From: Nocardia nova SH22a
GTDB lineage: Bacteria > Actinomycetota > Actinomycetes > Mycobacteriales > Mycobacteriaceae
Direction: 5' to 3'
DNA: 64,000 nucleotides
Assembly (NCBI RefSeq): GCF_000523235.1
Contig: NZ_CP006850.1
Location: forward strand, 6,634,001 to 6,698,000
The notes under the pieces were generated by a model. That model was not told where the DNA came from and ran no database searches. It was given only the letters and a program-made list of their open reading frames with translations. Made by a program: the position numbers and the translations under genes. Every line of letters begins with the position of its first letter. Position 1 is the stretch's first letter. Below, one piece after another: positions 56,877 through 63,868 of this stretch.

Positions 56877-57191
56877 ATGAACGTTCGCAGGCTTTTCGTC
56901 ACGGGCGCTGGCTTGATCACCCTGGCCGCCCCGATCGTCCTGTCCGCCCCGGCCGCCACGGCCGACGCCTTCATCCCGACCGGCTCGGCCGGTACGGGGT
57001 CGTCGGGTATCGATGACGTCATCGGCGCCACCGGGTCATCGGGCATCACGCAGACCGGTTCGGCGGACGGCACGTTCAAGAACTGTGACGACGCCCGCGC
57101 GGCCGGCCGCGCCCCGCTGTTCCGTGGTGAGCCCGGCTACTCGCCGCACCTGGACCCCGACGGCACCGGAATGGCCTGCCCGACCGTCTAG
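56877..57191 (+). CDS. secreted excalibur-domain protein
   Basis: A 104-residue exported protein: a signal peptide with LFVTGAGLITLAAPIVL and a cleavage near ATA-DA (about residue 30), a serine/glycine linker, and a C-terminal excalibur calcium-binding motif (FKNCDDARAAGRAP ending in LDPDGTGMAC, two cysteines). The acidic DPDGTG loop is the expected calcium site. The domain occurs in extracellular nucleases and surface proteins; here it stands alone. A strong terminator follows. Confidence 0.85.
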   Translation: MNVRRLFVTGAGLITLAAPIVLSAPAATADAFIPTGSAGTGSSGIDDVIGATGSSGITQTGSADGTFKNCDDARAAGRAPLFRGEPGYSPHLDPDGTGMACPTV

Positions 57192-57206
57192 GCCGCCGAA
57201 ACGCAC

Positions 57207-57241
57207 GGAACCCGGTGTGACACATCGTCACACCGGGTTCC
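57207..57241. terminator. strong bidirectional terminator
   Basis: Perfect 15-base arms, GGAACCCGGTGTGAC (57207-57221) and its complement (57227-57241), with a five-base loop, followed by TTC. It lies between the excalibur gene (plus) and the DUF3618 gene (minus), so it can stop both. Confidence 0.85.
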
Positions 57242-57256
57242 TTCGTCTGTACGGCC

Positions 57257-57481
57257 TCAGCGGCGGAACAGCCGGACCAGCACCAGCACACCGACCAGGG
57301 CGCCCGCGCCGATCAGGCTGTATTTCACCTTCGGCTCGTTCACCTTCGCCAGGACCACCTGCTTGGTGTTGCTGGCGATCCGCTGCGGGTCCGCCCGTAC
57401 CGCGAGCTCGTCGAGTGTGCTCGCCAGCCGGTTACGCGCGGCTTCGATCTCCCGCTCGATGTGCTCGGTATCCCTCGCCAC
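57257..57481 (-). CDS. DUF3618 small membrane protein
   Basis: A 74-residue protein matching the DUF3618 pattern: a helical head DTEHIEREIEAARNRLASTL containing DELAVRADPQ, then a single membrane segment YSLIGAGALVGVLVLVRLF at the C-terminus. The GTG start has AGGAG seven bases upstream. It is divergent from bcp, the same arrangement as Rv2520c/Rv2521 in M. tuberculosis. Role unknown; probably a membrane-associated helper. Confidence 0.85.
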   Translation of the reverse strand: MARDTEHIEREIEAARNRLASTLDELAVRADPQRIASNTKQVVLAKVNEPKVKYSLIGAGALVGVLVLVRLFRR

Positions 57482-57588
57482 GTTGTGTCTCCTGTTGTCT
57501 GTCGTTCGTGTAGGTCGCTGGGCGTCGAGTCTATCCGCCGCCGCCGATGTCACGTCCCCTGTCGCATCCGTGGACTACCGTGCTGGGC

Positions 57589-58059
57589 ATGACCGACAAA
57601 AAACTCGGCCCCGGCGATCCGGCGCCGGATTTCACCCTGCCGGACGCCGACGGCAAACCGGTGTCGCTATCGGACTACCGCGGCCGCAAGGTGATCGTCT
57701 ACTTCTACCCGGCCGCCAGCACGCCGGGCTGCACCAAACAGGCCTGCGATTTCCGCGACAACCTCGCCGAACTGAACGAGGCCGGTCTCGACGTCATCGG
57801 CATCTCACCGGACAAACCGGCGAAACTCGCGAAATTCCGGGACAACGAGAACCTGACCTTCCCGCTGCTGTCGGACCCCGACCGCGAGGTCCTGCAGGCG
57901 TGGGGCGCGTTCGGCGAGAAGACGATGTACGGCAAGCGCATCACCGGCGTGATCCGTTCCACCTTCCTCGTCGATGAAAACGGCAAGATCGAGGTCGCGC
58001 AATACAACGTACGAGCCACGGGCCACGTGGCGAAGCTGCGCCGCGATCTGTCGGTGTAG
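57589..58059 (+). CDS. bcp: thioredoxin-dependent peroxiredoxin (BCP type)
   Basis: A 156-residue peroxiredoxin reducing hydroperoxides with thiol donors. The peroxidatic cysteine is Cys48 in [15 protein letters not shown] and the resolving Cys53 is five residues on, as in the BCP/PrxQ class. Other landmarks are [15 protein letters not shown] and the C-terminal [12 protein letters not shown]. The ATG at 57589 starts the homology. The last 20 codons and the terminator have a decayed second copy at 62201-62315, which marks the far edge of the island that follows. Confidence 0.93.
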   Translation: MTDKKLGPGDPAPDFTLPDADGKPVSLSDYRGRKVIVYFYPAASTPGCTKQACDFRDNLAELNEAGLDVIGISPDKPAKLAKFRDNENLTFPLLSDPDREVLQAWGAFGEKTMYGKRITGVIRSTFLVDENGKIEVAQYNVRATGHVAKLRRDLSV

Positions 58060-58067
58060 GAACACAG

Positions 58068-58111
58068 GATGCAGCGGGCCCCGGGACGAGCGTCCCGGGG
58101 CCCGCTGCATC
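58068..58111 (+). terminator. bcp terminator
   Basis: A perfect 21-base inverted repeat (arms 58068-58088 and 58091-58111) separated by two bases, starting eight bases after the bcp stop. A second small hairpin, GGCCCAC/GTGGGCC (58115-58132), follows. A diverged copy of the first hairpin's core (GCGAGCGTCCCG) lies at 62286-62297. Confidence 0.85.
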
Positions 58112-58139
58112 TTCGGCCCACTCCCGTGGGCCCCTGATT

Positions 58140-58297
58140 GGTCCTTGTCGCCGTCGCTTGATTCCGGCGGTTACGCCGTGCGAGTTCGGTACCCGACCGG
58201 CCCTGCCAGCAAGCTCGCTACCGCCCAGGCCAGTGCTGAGGCACAACTCCCTGAGTCGCACCCCTGGCGCCTCTTGTTGTTGAGCCGAGTCTGTCAG
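58140..58297 (-). pseudogene. remnant of an Scr1-type helix-turn-helix regulator
   Basis: Directly after the DUF6879 gene ending at 58294 the minus strand encodes LTDSAQQQEAPGVRLRELC then STGLGGSELAG, a decayed version of the start of the regulator at 58912-59745 (VTGSVGQQRESLGARLREI, TAGLSGAELAR). The start codon has changed from GTG to CTG. After a frameshift the similarity resumes as TELARRN, and the rest of the gene is missing; it stops against the bcp terminator region. Confidence 0.7.
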
Positions 58298-58806
58298 TTG
58301 GTGACGTATTCGCTGTAAGGAATCGAGTCGGACCACAGGCGGGCTTGAATACTGAGACAGATGCTTACGATCCGCACGTCGGTGGTTACTGCAGCCCCGG
58401 CCGGTTTCCCTTCCTCGTCTACGAGATTGAACGCTATTTTCTGACTGTCGAATATCCAGAAATCATCGTCCGGAACCTCTCCGGCGAGGTCCCGGGGAAG
58501 ATATCGGATATCTTCCCCAGCATCTATGTTGCTTGCGGTTACAGACAGCAGCCACCGGTGATAGTCACTGTGCGGAACAGTGACCACCCTCACCCTGCTC
58601 ACGATGACACCGCGCGCTGTGGTTTCTTCCACGAGTTCTGCCCAAACCCCTTTGCCGTATTCCCGTGATGGCTCACCCGCAAGAAACCGTCGAAATGGTT
58701 CCGATTCAGCCGGGACGGCATAGGTGTCTCGTACCTCGAGGTGAAAGGCAGATTGCCTAGCCTGCCGGAACAGCCGAGGCCATGGATCGTTCGGAATCAA
58801 TTCCAC
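58294..58806 (-). CDS. DUF6879 family protein, copy 2
   Basis: A 170-residue protein with the family pattern FHLEVRDTYAVPAESEPFRRF (in two parts, FHLEVRDTY and ESEPFRRFLAGEP), RVRVVTVPHSDYHRW, GEDIRYLPRDLAGEV and DDDFWIFD. It is a paralogue of the product of 59742-60251. The start is a GTG with GGAGG ten bases upstream, mirroring the other copy. In actinomycetes these genes are commonly paired with DUF5753 helix-turn-helix regulators, and here the following regulator copy has decayed. Function unknown; a role as the partner of the regulator is likely. Confidence 0.8.
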   Translation of the reverse strand: MELIPNDPWPRLFRQARQSAFHLEVRDTYAVPAESEPFRRFLAGEPSREYGKGVWAELVEETTARGVIVSRVRVVTVPHSDYHRWLLSVTASNIDAGEDIRYLPRDLAGEVPDDDFWIFDSQKIAFNLVDEEGKPAGAAVTTDVRIVSICLSIQARLWSDSIPYSEYVTN

Positions 58807-58860
58807 CGTAGTAAGTCCTCCGTTTCTTCGGGACCTCGATGGATTCGTTTGGATCTGCTC
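58804..58860 (-). pseudogene. 3' remnant of the 110-residue module gene
   Basis: Overlapping the start of DUF6879 copy 2, the minus strand encodes ESIEVPKKRRTYYG, matching the C-terminus of the 110-residue protein at 60232-60564 (TAIEVPKQPRRFYG). The rest of that gene is missing from this copy, which shows that a whole three-gene module was duplicated and then eroded at both ends. Confidence 0.6.
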
Positions 58861-58911
58861 GATGCAGACGAAGCCAGTGAGGAGTCTCCAGCGTGGTAGT
58901 GCGTCAGCGTC

Positions 58912-59745
58912 CTAGGTCCGACTGTCCAGCGCCTGTCTGATCAGCAGGCGAGCCGCTTCGCCTGTAACAGACTGCCGTGCCAGCACATCGAATGTCCGGT
59001 GATAAATCTTGACCTCGCGAGGCTGGGTGATGTTCAGTTCTGCCGTGATGTTTTCGACCAGGACCATTTTCGAGTCGAACATGAGAAAACTAGTCGTTGC
59101 CGTCTCGAACGGTGCAGTGAACGGGATTACCCCGATGGTTATCCGTGGCATACCTTGAACCGCCAGAAGTCGATCCAACTGACCGATCATCGTTTGATTG
59201 TCTCCTACGGTGGTATACAACGCTTGTTCACCGAGGATGAAATGAAACAGATGGTCACGCTGATACAAGACTCGTTGTCGTTCCATCCGCTTGGATACCC
59301 CGGCATCCAGATCGTCGGGTATCTGCTGGAATTCGATAACCTTCCGGAGGATTCCGGTGGCGTATTCAGCGGTTTGTAGTAATCCCGGAATCAATGTCGG
59401 CTCGAATGATCGGAGTATCCGAGCCTCGGATTCCCACTTGATCGACGCTTGCTGCCGTCGTCTGGTTCCCGTGCCGAGAACTTTCCGCCATTCGAGGTAC
59501 GAGGTATCTATATTCTGTCGGGTAGCGTGCAGGTCCGCTAATTGATCCTGCGCGTTGCAGTCCCGACAGTATGCGGTGATGTCCTCGAGAGACGGCTTTA
59601 TCCGGCCGTACTCGATTTTGGAGACCTTCGACGGATCCCAACCGTTACGCCGCGCGAGTTCAGCACCGGAAAGCCCTGCGGTAAAACGAATCTCCCGGAG
59701 CCGAGCCCCGAGAGATTCGCGCTGTTGACCTACAGAACCGGTCAC
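58912..59745 (-). CDS. Scr1-type helix-turn-helix regulator with DUF5753
   Basis: A 277-residue regulator. The N-terminal helix-turn-helix is RLREIRFTAGLSGAELARR then WDPSKVSKIEYGRIKPS (residues about 14-50), and the remaining 190 residues are the DUF5753 domain (FEPTLIPGLLQTAEYA, RMERQRVLYQRD, FILGEQALY, GVIPFTAPFE). The GTG start overlaps the DUF6879 stop (GTGA). Proteins of this build regulate antibiotic or development genes and are often paired with DUF397 or DUF6879 partners in a toxin-antitoxin-like arrangement. The palindrome at 60658-60675 is a candidate site. Confidence 0.88.
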   Translation of the reverse strand: MTGSVGQQRESLGARLREIRFTAGLSGAELARRNGWDPSKVSKIEYGRIKPSLEDITAYCRDCNAQDQLADLHATRQNIDTSYLEWRKVLGTGTRRRQQASIKWESEARILRSFEPTLIPGLLQTAEYATGILRKVIEFQQIPDDLDAGVSKRMERQRVLYQRDHLFHFILGEQALYTTVGDNQTMIGQLDRLLAVQGMPRITIGVIPFTAPFETATTSFLMFDSKMVLVENITAELNITQPREVKIYHRTFDVLARQSVTGEAARLLIRQALDSRT

Positions 59746-60251
59746 TGGGTGACGTACTCCCGAAGCGGGGTACTGAGCGACCAGAACCGTTGTTTCAGCC
59801 CTCGGGCGTACTCCGCAATGTGCGGGTCGGTGGTGAGCGCACCGGACCAGCCACCCGACTCCCCGAACGCCGAGTAGATGACCGTCTCGTCATCGAACAG
59901 CCAAAAGTCATCCGACGGAACTTCCCCTGCCTCATGCCGGGGCAGGTACCGGATGTCTTCGCCTGCGTCGGTGTTGAGCTCAGCGACCCGCATCGAGAAC
60001 CGGGTGTAGTCGGTGTACGGCACCGAGACGATACGTACCCGCGTCACCGAGACTCCCCGGCTGACTGTGCCTTGAACAAGGTCCGTCCACGGTTCAAACC
60101 ATCCGAAATCGTCCGGTTCACCGGCTAGGAACCGCCGAAACGGTTCACTCTCCCCCGGCTCGGCGTAGGAGTCGAGCACTTCGAGGTGAAACGCCTCCCG
60201 TTTGCAGGTCCGCAGTAAGTCCGGGAACCCTTCATCGGGTACTAGCAACAT
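59742..60251 (-). CDS. DUF6879 family protein, copy 1
   Basis: A 169-residue DUF6879 protein: FHLEVLDSY, ESEPFRRFLAGEPDDF, VTRVRIVSVPYTDYTRF, GEDIRYLPRHEAGEV, SDDFWLFDDE. The ATG at 60251 begins the homology with GGAGG ten bases upstream. It lies within the end of the 110-residue gene (20-base overlap) and overlaps the regulator start (GTGA), so the three form one operon. No enzymatic motif is known for the family; association with DUF5753 regulators is the best clue. Confidence 0.82.
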   Translation of the reverse strand: MLLVPDEGFPDLLRTCKREAFHLEVLDSYAEPGESEPFRRFLAGEPDDFGWFEPWTDLVQGTVSRGVSVTRVRIVSVPYTDYTRFSMRVAELNTDAGEDIRYLPRHEAGEVPSDDFWLFDDETVIYSAFGESGGWSGALTTDPHIAEYARGLKQRFWSLSTPLREYVTQ

Positions 60252-60564
60252 TTCCGTAGAACCTCCGTGGTTGTTTCGGAACCTCGATTGCGGTCTCATC
60301 TTCCGCCAAGGTCAACCTGCCGAGTACGTCTGGCTCGGTGACCGGTCGGCCGGTGAGCCGGAACGTGCCCCGGCCGGTGTCGGTCATCGGTGTCCCGATG
60401 AACGTATCCGGATCGGCGAACCCGGTCAGCAAGTGCGGAATCTCAACTGTGCCAGCAGTGTTCGTCTCCCATCCTTGCACGAGATACGTGCCTTTGTCGG
60501 TGGCGTACAAGCTAGGGCACCCGTTATTGGTGCTCCCGCCTTTACCGAGAAAACGTAGCTCCAT
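60232..60564 (-). CDS. conserved small protein upstream of DUF6879
   Basis: A 110-residue protein of a type I recall as frequent next to DUF6879/DUF5753 pairs in actinomycetes, but without a name I can give. It begins MELRFLGKGGS, continues CPSLYATDKGTYLVQGW and EIPHLLTGFADPDTF, and ends EVPKQPRRFYG. GGAGG lies eight bases upstream of the ATG. Mostly beta strands are expected. It heads the minus-strand operon of the island; a 3' fragment of a second copy survives at 58804-58860. Confidence 0.75.
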   Translation of the reverse strand: MELRFLGKGGSTNNGCPSLYATDKGTYLVQGWETNTAGTVEIPHLLTGFADPDTFIGTPMTDTGRGTFRLTGRPVTEPDVLGRLTLAEDETAIEVPKQPRRFYGNVASTR

Positions 60565-60657
60565 CACACTTACCTCCCGTTGTGTCATGCATGAAGTTGC
60601 ACGTACCTGTTCAAGTCTGACGCGAAAATATCCGGCGCACAATGGAAACTTTCAATC

Positions 60658-60675
60658 CGTGCACGGTTGTGCACG
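60658..60675. promoter_or_regulatory. operator-like palindrome CGTGCAC-GGTT-GTGCACG
   Basis: Seven-base perfect arms with a four-base spacer in the 250-base divergent region between the island's two operons, 94 bases upstream of the minus-strand start and 141 upstream of the plus-strand start. It is the best candidate site for the Scr1-type regulator to control both operons. Confidence 0.5.
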
Positions 60676-60815
60676 ATCATAGACGGACAGGCAGCGGGTT
60701 CGTAGCTTCGGAATCAGCCCCGGCATCGGGCCGAAACCGACATTCCCGGTGCCGGGTGCTCACCAAGCGGACAACCGTCCGCCCTGGAGGTACCACCCGA
60801 CTGCAGGGGGTCGAT

Positions 60816-61070
60816 ATGAGCGGACACGGAGATCAACCGGCCAGGCGCACAAGGCTTTACACGTTTCCCGGTGGAGTACTCGAGGTGCAGGAGTATCCCG
60901 GAGACGAACCGGGCGTGGGCGTGTATTTGGAGTACCGGCGGTCGTGCAGCGACGCGCGGGCGTTCGGTTCCGGCGAAACGGAGCAGACCGGCGTCGTGGA
61001 TGGCGGGCGATCGGGGACCATGCAGGCGCCCGGAGGCAGTCGGCTCCATAACGAGAGCGAGCCCGCGTGA
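60816..61070 (+). CDS. hypothetical protein, first gene of a five-gene operon
   Basis: An 84-residue unrecognised protein. The ATG is chosen because AGGGGG lies five bases upstream. The first half is strand-rich (RLYTFPGGVLEVQEYPGD, GVGVYLEYRRS); the second half is polar and probably disordered (GSGETEQTGVVDGGRSG). Its stop overlaps the next start (TGATG). No signal peptide or membrane segment. Confidence 0.6.
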   Translation: MSGHGDQPARRTRLYTFPGGVLEVQEYPGDEPGVGVYLEYRRSCSDARAFGSGETEQTGVVDGGRSGTMQAPGGSRLHNESEPA

Positions 61071-61144
61071 TGGGTCTGTGGCTGGCATTCGCGATTCCGT
61101 TGGTGGTGTTCCTCGCGGCCGTGTTCTGGCCGCATCGGGGGTGA
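61070..61144 (+). CDS. 24-residue single-span membrane peptide
   Basis: The complete product reads MGLWLAFAIPLVVFLAAVFW plus PHRG: almost entirely one membrane helix with a basic C-terminus. Its ATG overlaps the previous stop by one base (TGATG), and the next ATG follows its TGA after a single base, so the frame lies exactly between two coupled genes. The pattern matches hydrophobic miniproteins such as small toxins or subunit-like membrane peptides. No homology can be claimed at this length. Confidence 0.6.
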   Translation: MGLWLAFAIPLVVFLAAVFWPHRG

Positions 61145-61145
61145 G

Positions 61146-61301
61146 ATGCCGATGCTCGAGCAGCGCAGCGAGCCCGGAACCTACATGGTCCGGGAACTGG
61201 ACAACGGGGCTCGAGCTGAGCCGTTGCCGATCGAAGTGATCGCCCGGCTCCGCGACGCTCTGAAATGCGAAACCGGTCAAAACCCGGAGGGGGACAAATG
61301 A
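61146..61301 (+). CDS. 51-residue hypothetical protein
   Basis: A small charged protein (EQRSEPGTYMVRELDNG, PLPIEVIARLRDALKCETG) with a probable C-terminal helix and one cysteine. It begins one base after the stop of the 24-residue peptide and its stop overlaps the next start (ATGA). The tight coupling at both ends supports it as a real gene. Function unknown. Confidence 0.55.
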   Translation: MPMLEQRSEPGTYMVRELDNGARAEPLPIEVIARLRDALKCETGQNPEGDK

Positions 61302-61717
61302 ATATTCGATTGGGTTCGATCTTGGCCGCCGTGCTGATTGGGCTCGGCCCAGCGCTCACCGTCGGCATCGGACCCGCCCACGCGAACGCCGAGAACCAGC
61401 AGGGACCCGTTACCATTTATGTGAACGGGCATGGAACCACGGTGTACAAAACCGCGACGACGCTGGCCGTCGATAACGGCCACAGCGGGAACCTTCAGGC
61501 GTACTACCTGATCGTTCCGCCGAACGGCAATCCGCGCAATGCCGAAAAGCACTACAGCGAACACGTATTTCAGGGACCGTTGCGGCCGGGTGTGGCTCGC
61601 GATTCCTACGGGCCGACCGGCGGGTTTCTCGACGGCACGCTGTTGTGCGCTGGATGGTGGGATCCGTCCGGAAGAGTCACCGTCGCGGGGTTCCCCTGTG
61701 TGAGGATTCATGCATGA
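61298..61717 (+). CDS. secreted protein of the island operon
   Basis: A 139-residue exported protein: signal peptide with ILAAVLIGLGPALTVGIGP and cleavage after AHA (about residue 29). The mature domain of about 110 residues is beta-rich (GPVTIYVNGHGTTVYKTATT, LQAYYLIVPPNG) and has two cysteines (LLCAGWW and FPCVRI) that could bond. GGAGGGGG lies shortly upstream of the ATG. It is coupled by ATGA overlaps to both neighbours. No family recognised. Confidence 0.7.
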   Translation: MNIRLGSILAAVLIGLGPALTVGIGPAHANAENQQGPVTIYVNGHGTTVYKTATTLAVDNGHSGNLQAYYLIVPPNGNPRNAEKHYSEHVFQGPLRPGVARDSYGPTGGFLDGTLLCAGWWDPSGRVTVAGFPCVRIHA

Positions 61718-62175
61718 CGACGCTCGCAGACGAAGGCTGGATTCCGGTCACGGCCGAGCAGTCCCAAGACGGTTACACGTGGCGGATGTGGGTTCGCCCT
61801 GATGCTCCGGAGTGGACGTTCGTAGAGGTCCGGGACGAGTTGGGCCGAACGCACTCCGGCGGTGTAGGCGAGCCGTACGGCTTACCCGAGCAACCAGGAC
61901 CGCAGTTCTGGACAGGTACATCCGACGGGTTCCCGACTTTTGTCGGCGTGAGGTTCGAAGACCGGTACCCCGGAATCGATATCGAGACGACGCGTCGACA
62001 GATAACCGTCAAAGCTGAACAAGCCGAGTCCCATTTCGGGAAGCGGTATTACGCCATGCCATTGCGGGACGACGAGGAATTGGTCGCCATTATCGGAGGC
62101 GGGGTCCGCACGCCCCAGGACTCAGCATCGGGCATCGACTCCCGTGAGACGGGGTTCTACCCCTTCGAGCGTTGA
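61714..62175 (+). CDS. hypothetical protein, last gene of the five-gene operon
   Basis: A 153-residue protein of unknown family, without signal peptide or membrane segment: TWRMWVRPDAPEWTFVEVRD, GVRFEDRYPGIDIETTRRQI, HFGKRYYAMPLRDDEELVAI. The mix of strands and aromatic residues suggests a compact globular domain. The ATG overlaps the stop of the secreted-protein gene. The decayed bcp fragment begins 26 bases after its stop, and the hairpin in that fragment may serve as terminator. Confidence 0.65.
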   Translation: MTTLADEGWIPVTAEQSQDGYTWRMWVRPDAPEWTFVEVRDELGRTHSGGVGEPYGLPEQPGPQFWTGTSDGFPTFVGVRFEDRYPGIDIETTRRQITVKAEQAESHFGKRYYAMPLRDDEELVAIIGGGVRTPQDSASGIDSRETGFYPFER

Positions 62176-62200
62176 CGCTCGGCAACTCGTGCCGCACCCC

Positions 62201-62315
62201 GATACGACATGGTTGCCACCGGGCACGGCACGAAGCTACGTCACGATCTGTCGGTATGTGAACCGGTACCGCCGAGGGGCTCGGGGCGAGCGTCCCGAGG
62301 CTAGGCGTCCTCGGC
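62201..62315 (+). pseudogene. degenerate 3' fragment of bcp with its terminator
   Basis: In one frame this stretch encodes YDMVATGHGTKLRHDLSV, matching the bcp C-terminus [18 protein letters not shown], and the DNA similarity continues through the region after the stop (which is lost here) into the terminator core GCGAGCGTCCCG. The hairpin GCCGAGG/CCTCGGC (62271-62315) with an inner CTCGGG/CCCGAG stem is still intact. No upstream part of bcp is present. Confidence 0.75.
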
Positions 62316-62318
62316 GAC

Positions 62319-63632
62319 TCAGTCCCGCGCGGGCACCATCGTCATCACCCAGCGCAGGGTCAGCCGCCAGTGGTTGTCCCACCACTGGTTGAATTCCTCG
62401 GTACCGACCTGCGGCGGCGCGGACTCGCCCGGGAACAACAGTGCGCCGTCGGGTGCGCCGACCGGTTCGGTGGGGGCGGGCACGATCGACTTCTGCTGCT
62501 GTTGCGGCGCATCCGAATCCGGGGCCTCCTTCACCAGCCGTTTCGGCTCACCGCCGGGGTCGGAACCGCGTAACCCCAACATGGTGCTCTCACCCACACC
62601 CCAATTCACGCCGGCCGTATCGGCATTCGCGGACGGATCGGGCGCGGCGTGCCGCGGACCGGACGAACGGATGCCCGGCTGCTGCGGGCCCGGCAGCTCG
62701 GGAATCGAGTCCGCCGCGGGCAGTCCCGGCTCCGGCCGCGCATGCTTGGGACCACGATTGCCCTCGGCCGTGGTGCGGGCGTCGGCCAGCCGGGTCGTGG
62801 CGTCCGAGCGCGGATGATCGCTGAACTCGTGGATGCCGCCGAGGGTGAGGCCACCCGCCAGCACGCTCGCGGCGGCGACCACCGCCACCGAATTGCGTGA
62901 GATCCGTACGGATTCGGGCGGCAGGACCGCGAAGGACTCCGGCTGCACGACCAGCGCCGCACCGACCGCGGAACCGGCCACCCCGACCGCACACGGAATC
63001 ACCGGCGCCTCGAAACCGGCCGACAGCACCGCCGACATCCCGGGACGGTCCGCGACCGCGCCGACCACGACCACCGCGCTCGGCCGGACCCCGGCCGCGT
63101 CGAACTGATCCCAGGCGGCCGCGATCCCGGGCTGGATCGAATCCTCGGAGACGAAACCGGCGGTGGTCGCCGCGCCCGCGACCACCCGGTCGCGATGCGG
63201 TGAGATGAGCGAGAACCCTTGATATCCCGGCGTCAGCTCGCACACCAGAAGATCCTCGAATTCGGCGGCCCAGGTCATCGCGCGCGCCAAGGCCAGATGA
63301 GCCGATTTGGCCGATACCAGCGACGCTTCGTACCACGGCCCCGAGGCCAGCCCGCTGACCACCGCCCGCCGCCCGGCCGCGTCCCGATAGCTGACCGCCG
63401 CACCGGCGACCTCGTACTCCTCCCCGATGTCCGCGCAGAGGGCGTCGAGCATGGATTCGATCAGCGCCGGGACACCGGCCCCCGCGCCCGGACCACGCGC
63501 TGCCACATCGAGTTCGGCCACGCGATGCGCGAGCACGCGATCGATGAGTTTGCCGTTTCCGCCGAGCAGGGCCACCGCGTCCACCCGGTCGCGGGCGATC
63601 GAAGCACCGAGAGTCACCACAGGTCGAACCAC
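62319..63632 (-). CDS. membrane-anchored protein with actin-like N-terminal half (DUF7159-like)
   Basis: A 437-residue protein. Residues 1-240 have alternating strands and helices with glycine turns (VTLGASIARDRVDAVALLGG, SAVVVVGAVADRPGMSAVLS) reminiscent of an ASKHA/actin-like fold and of the mycobacterial DUF7159 group. A membrane segment (SVAVVAAASVLAGGLTLGGI, about residues 248-267) follows, then a proline-rich exterior tail ending FNQWWDNHWRLTLRWV. I cannot confirm the family. Topology suggests a cytoplasmic head and an extracellular tail. It starts 234 bases from the TetR gene and ends at the edge of the bcp remnant. Confidence 0.65.
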   Translation of the reverse strand: MVRPVVTLGASIARDRVDAVALLGGNGKLIDRVLAHRVAELDVAARGPGAGAGVPALIESMLDALCADIGEEYEVAGAAVSYRDAAGRRAVVSGLASGPWYEASLVSAKSAHLALARAMTWAAEFEDLLVCELTPGYQGFSLISPHRDRVVAGAATTAGFVSEDSIQPGIAAAWDQFDAAGVRPSAVVVVGAVADRPGMSAVLSAGFEAPVIPCAVGVAGSAVGAALVVQPESFAVLPPESVRISRNSVAVVAAASVLAGGLTLGGIHEFSDHPRSDATTRLADARTTAEGNRGPKHARPEPGLPAADSIPELPGPQQPGIRSSGPRHAAPDPSANADTAGVNWGVGESTMLGLRGSDPGGEPKRLVKEAPDSDAPQQQQKSIVPAPTEPVGAPDGALLFPGESAPPQVGTEEFNQWWDNHWRLTLRWVMTMVPARD

Positions 63633-63868
63633 CAGAGATCAAGCCTTCCGTGTGCAGGAACCGCGCCGGAGAAGCCGCGCCGAGCAGCGGTTCAACGCCG
63701 CAGCGGGAATGGATCGGATATCGACAGACCCCCGCCGATGTAGATCTACTCAGTATGTGTTCGTCACCACATCCGGAGTGGATGGGTTATGAATCCAGCC
63801 GAATTGCGAGCGCCGACGTCGCGGTCGTGTGTCATCCGCGTGTCGCTACCGCTAGCCTGGAGGTTGTG

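Larger units (their letters stand above)
58112..62200. mobile_element. putative 4-kb genomic island inserted at the 3' end of bcp
   Basis: The stretch is bounded on the left by the intact bcp 3' end plus terminator and on the right by a degenerate copy of the same sequence (62201-62315). Its genes have clearly lower GC and different codon use from the flanks and are of the accessory type (Scr1-type regulators, DUF6879, unknown small secreted and membrane proteins). No integrase or transposase is present, so it may be a remnant, or be mobilised in trans. A tandem duplication of bcp that later filled with accessory genes is the alternative. Confidence 0.55.

Noticed and set aside
58345..60128. 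Plus-strand frames within the island opposite the DUF6879 and regulator genes
   Set aside because: They are short, lack ribosome-binding sites and lie opposite genes with clear family motifs.
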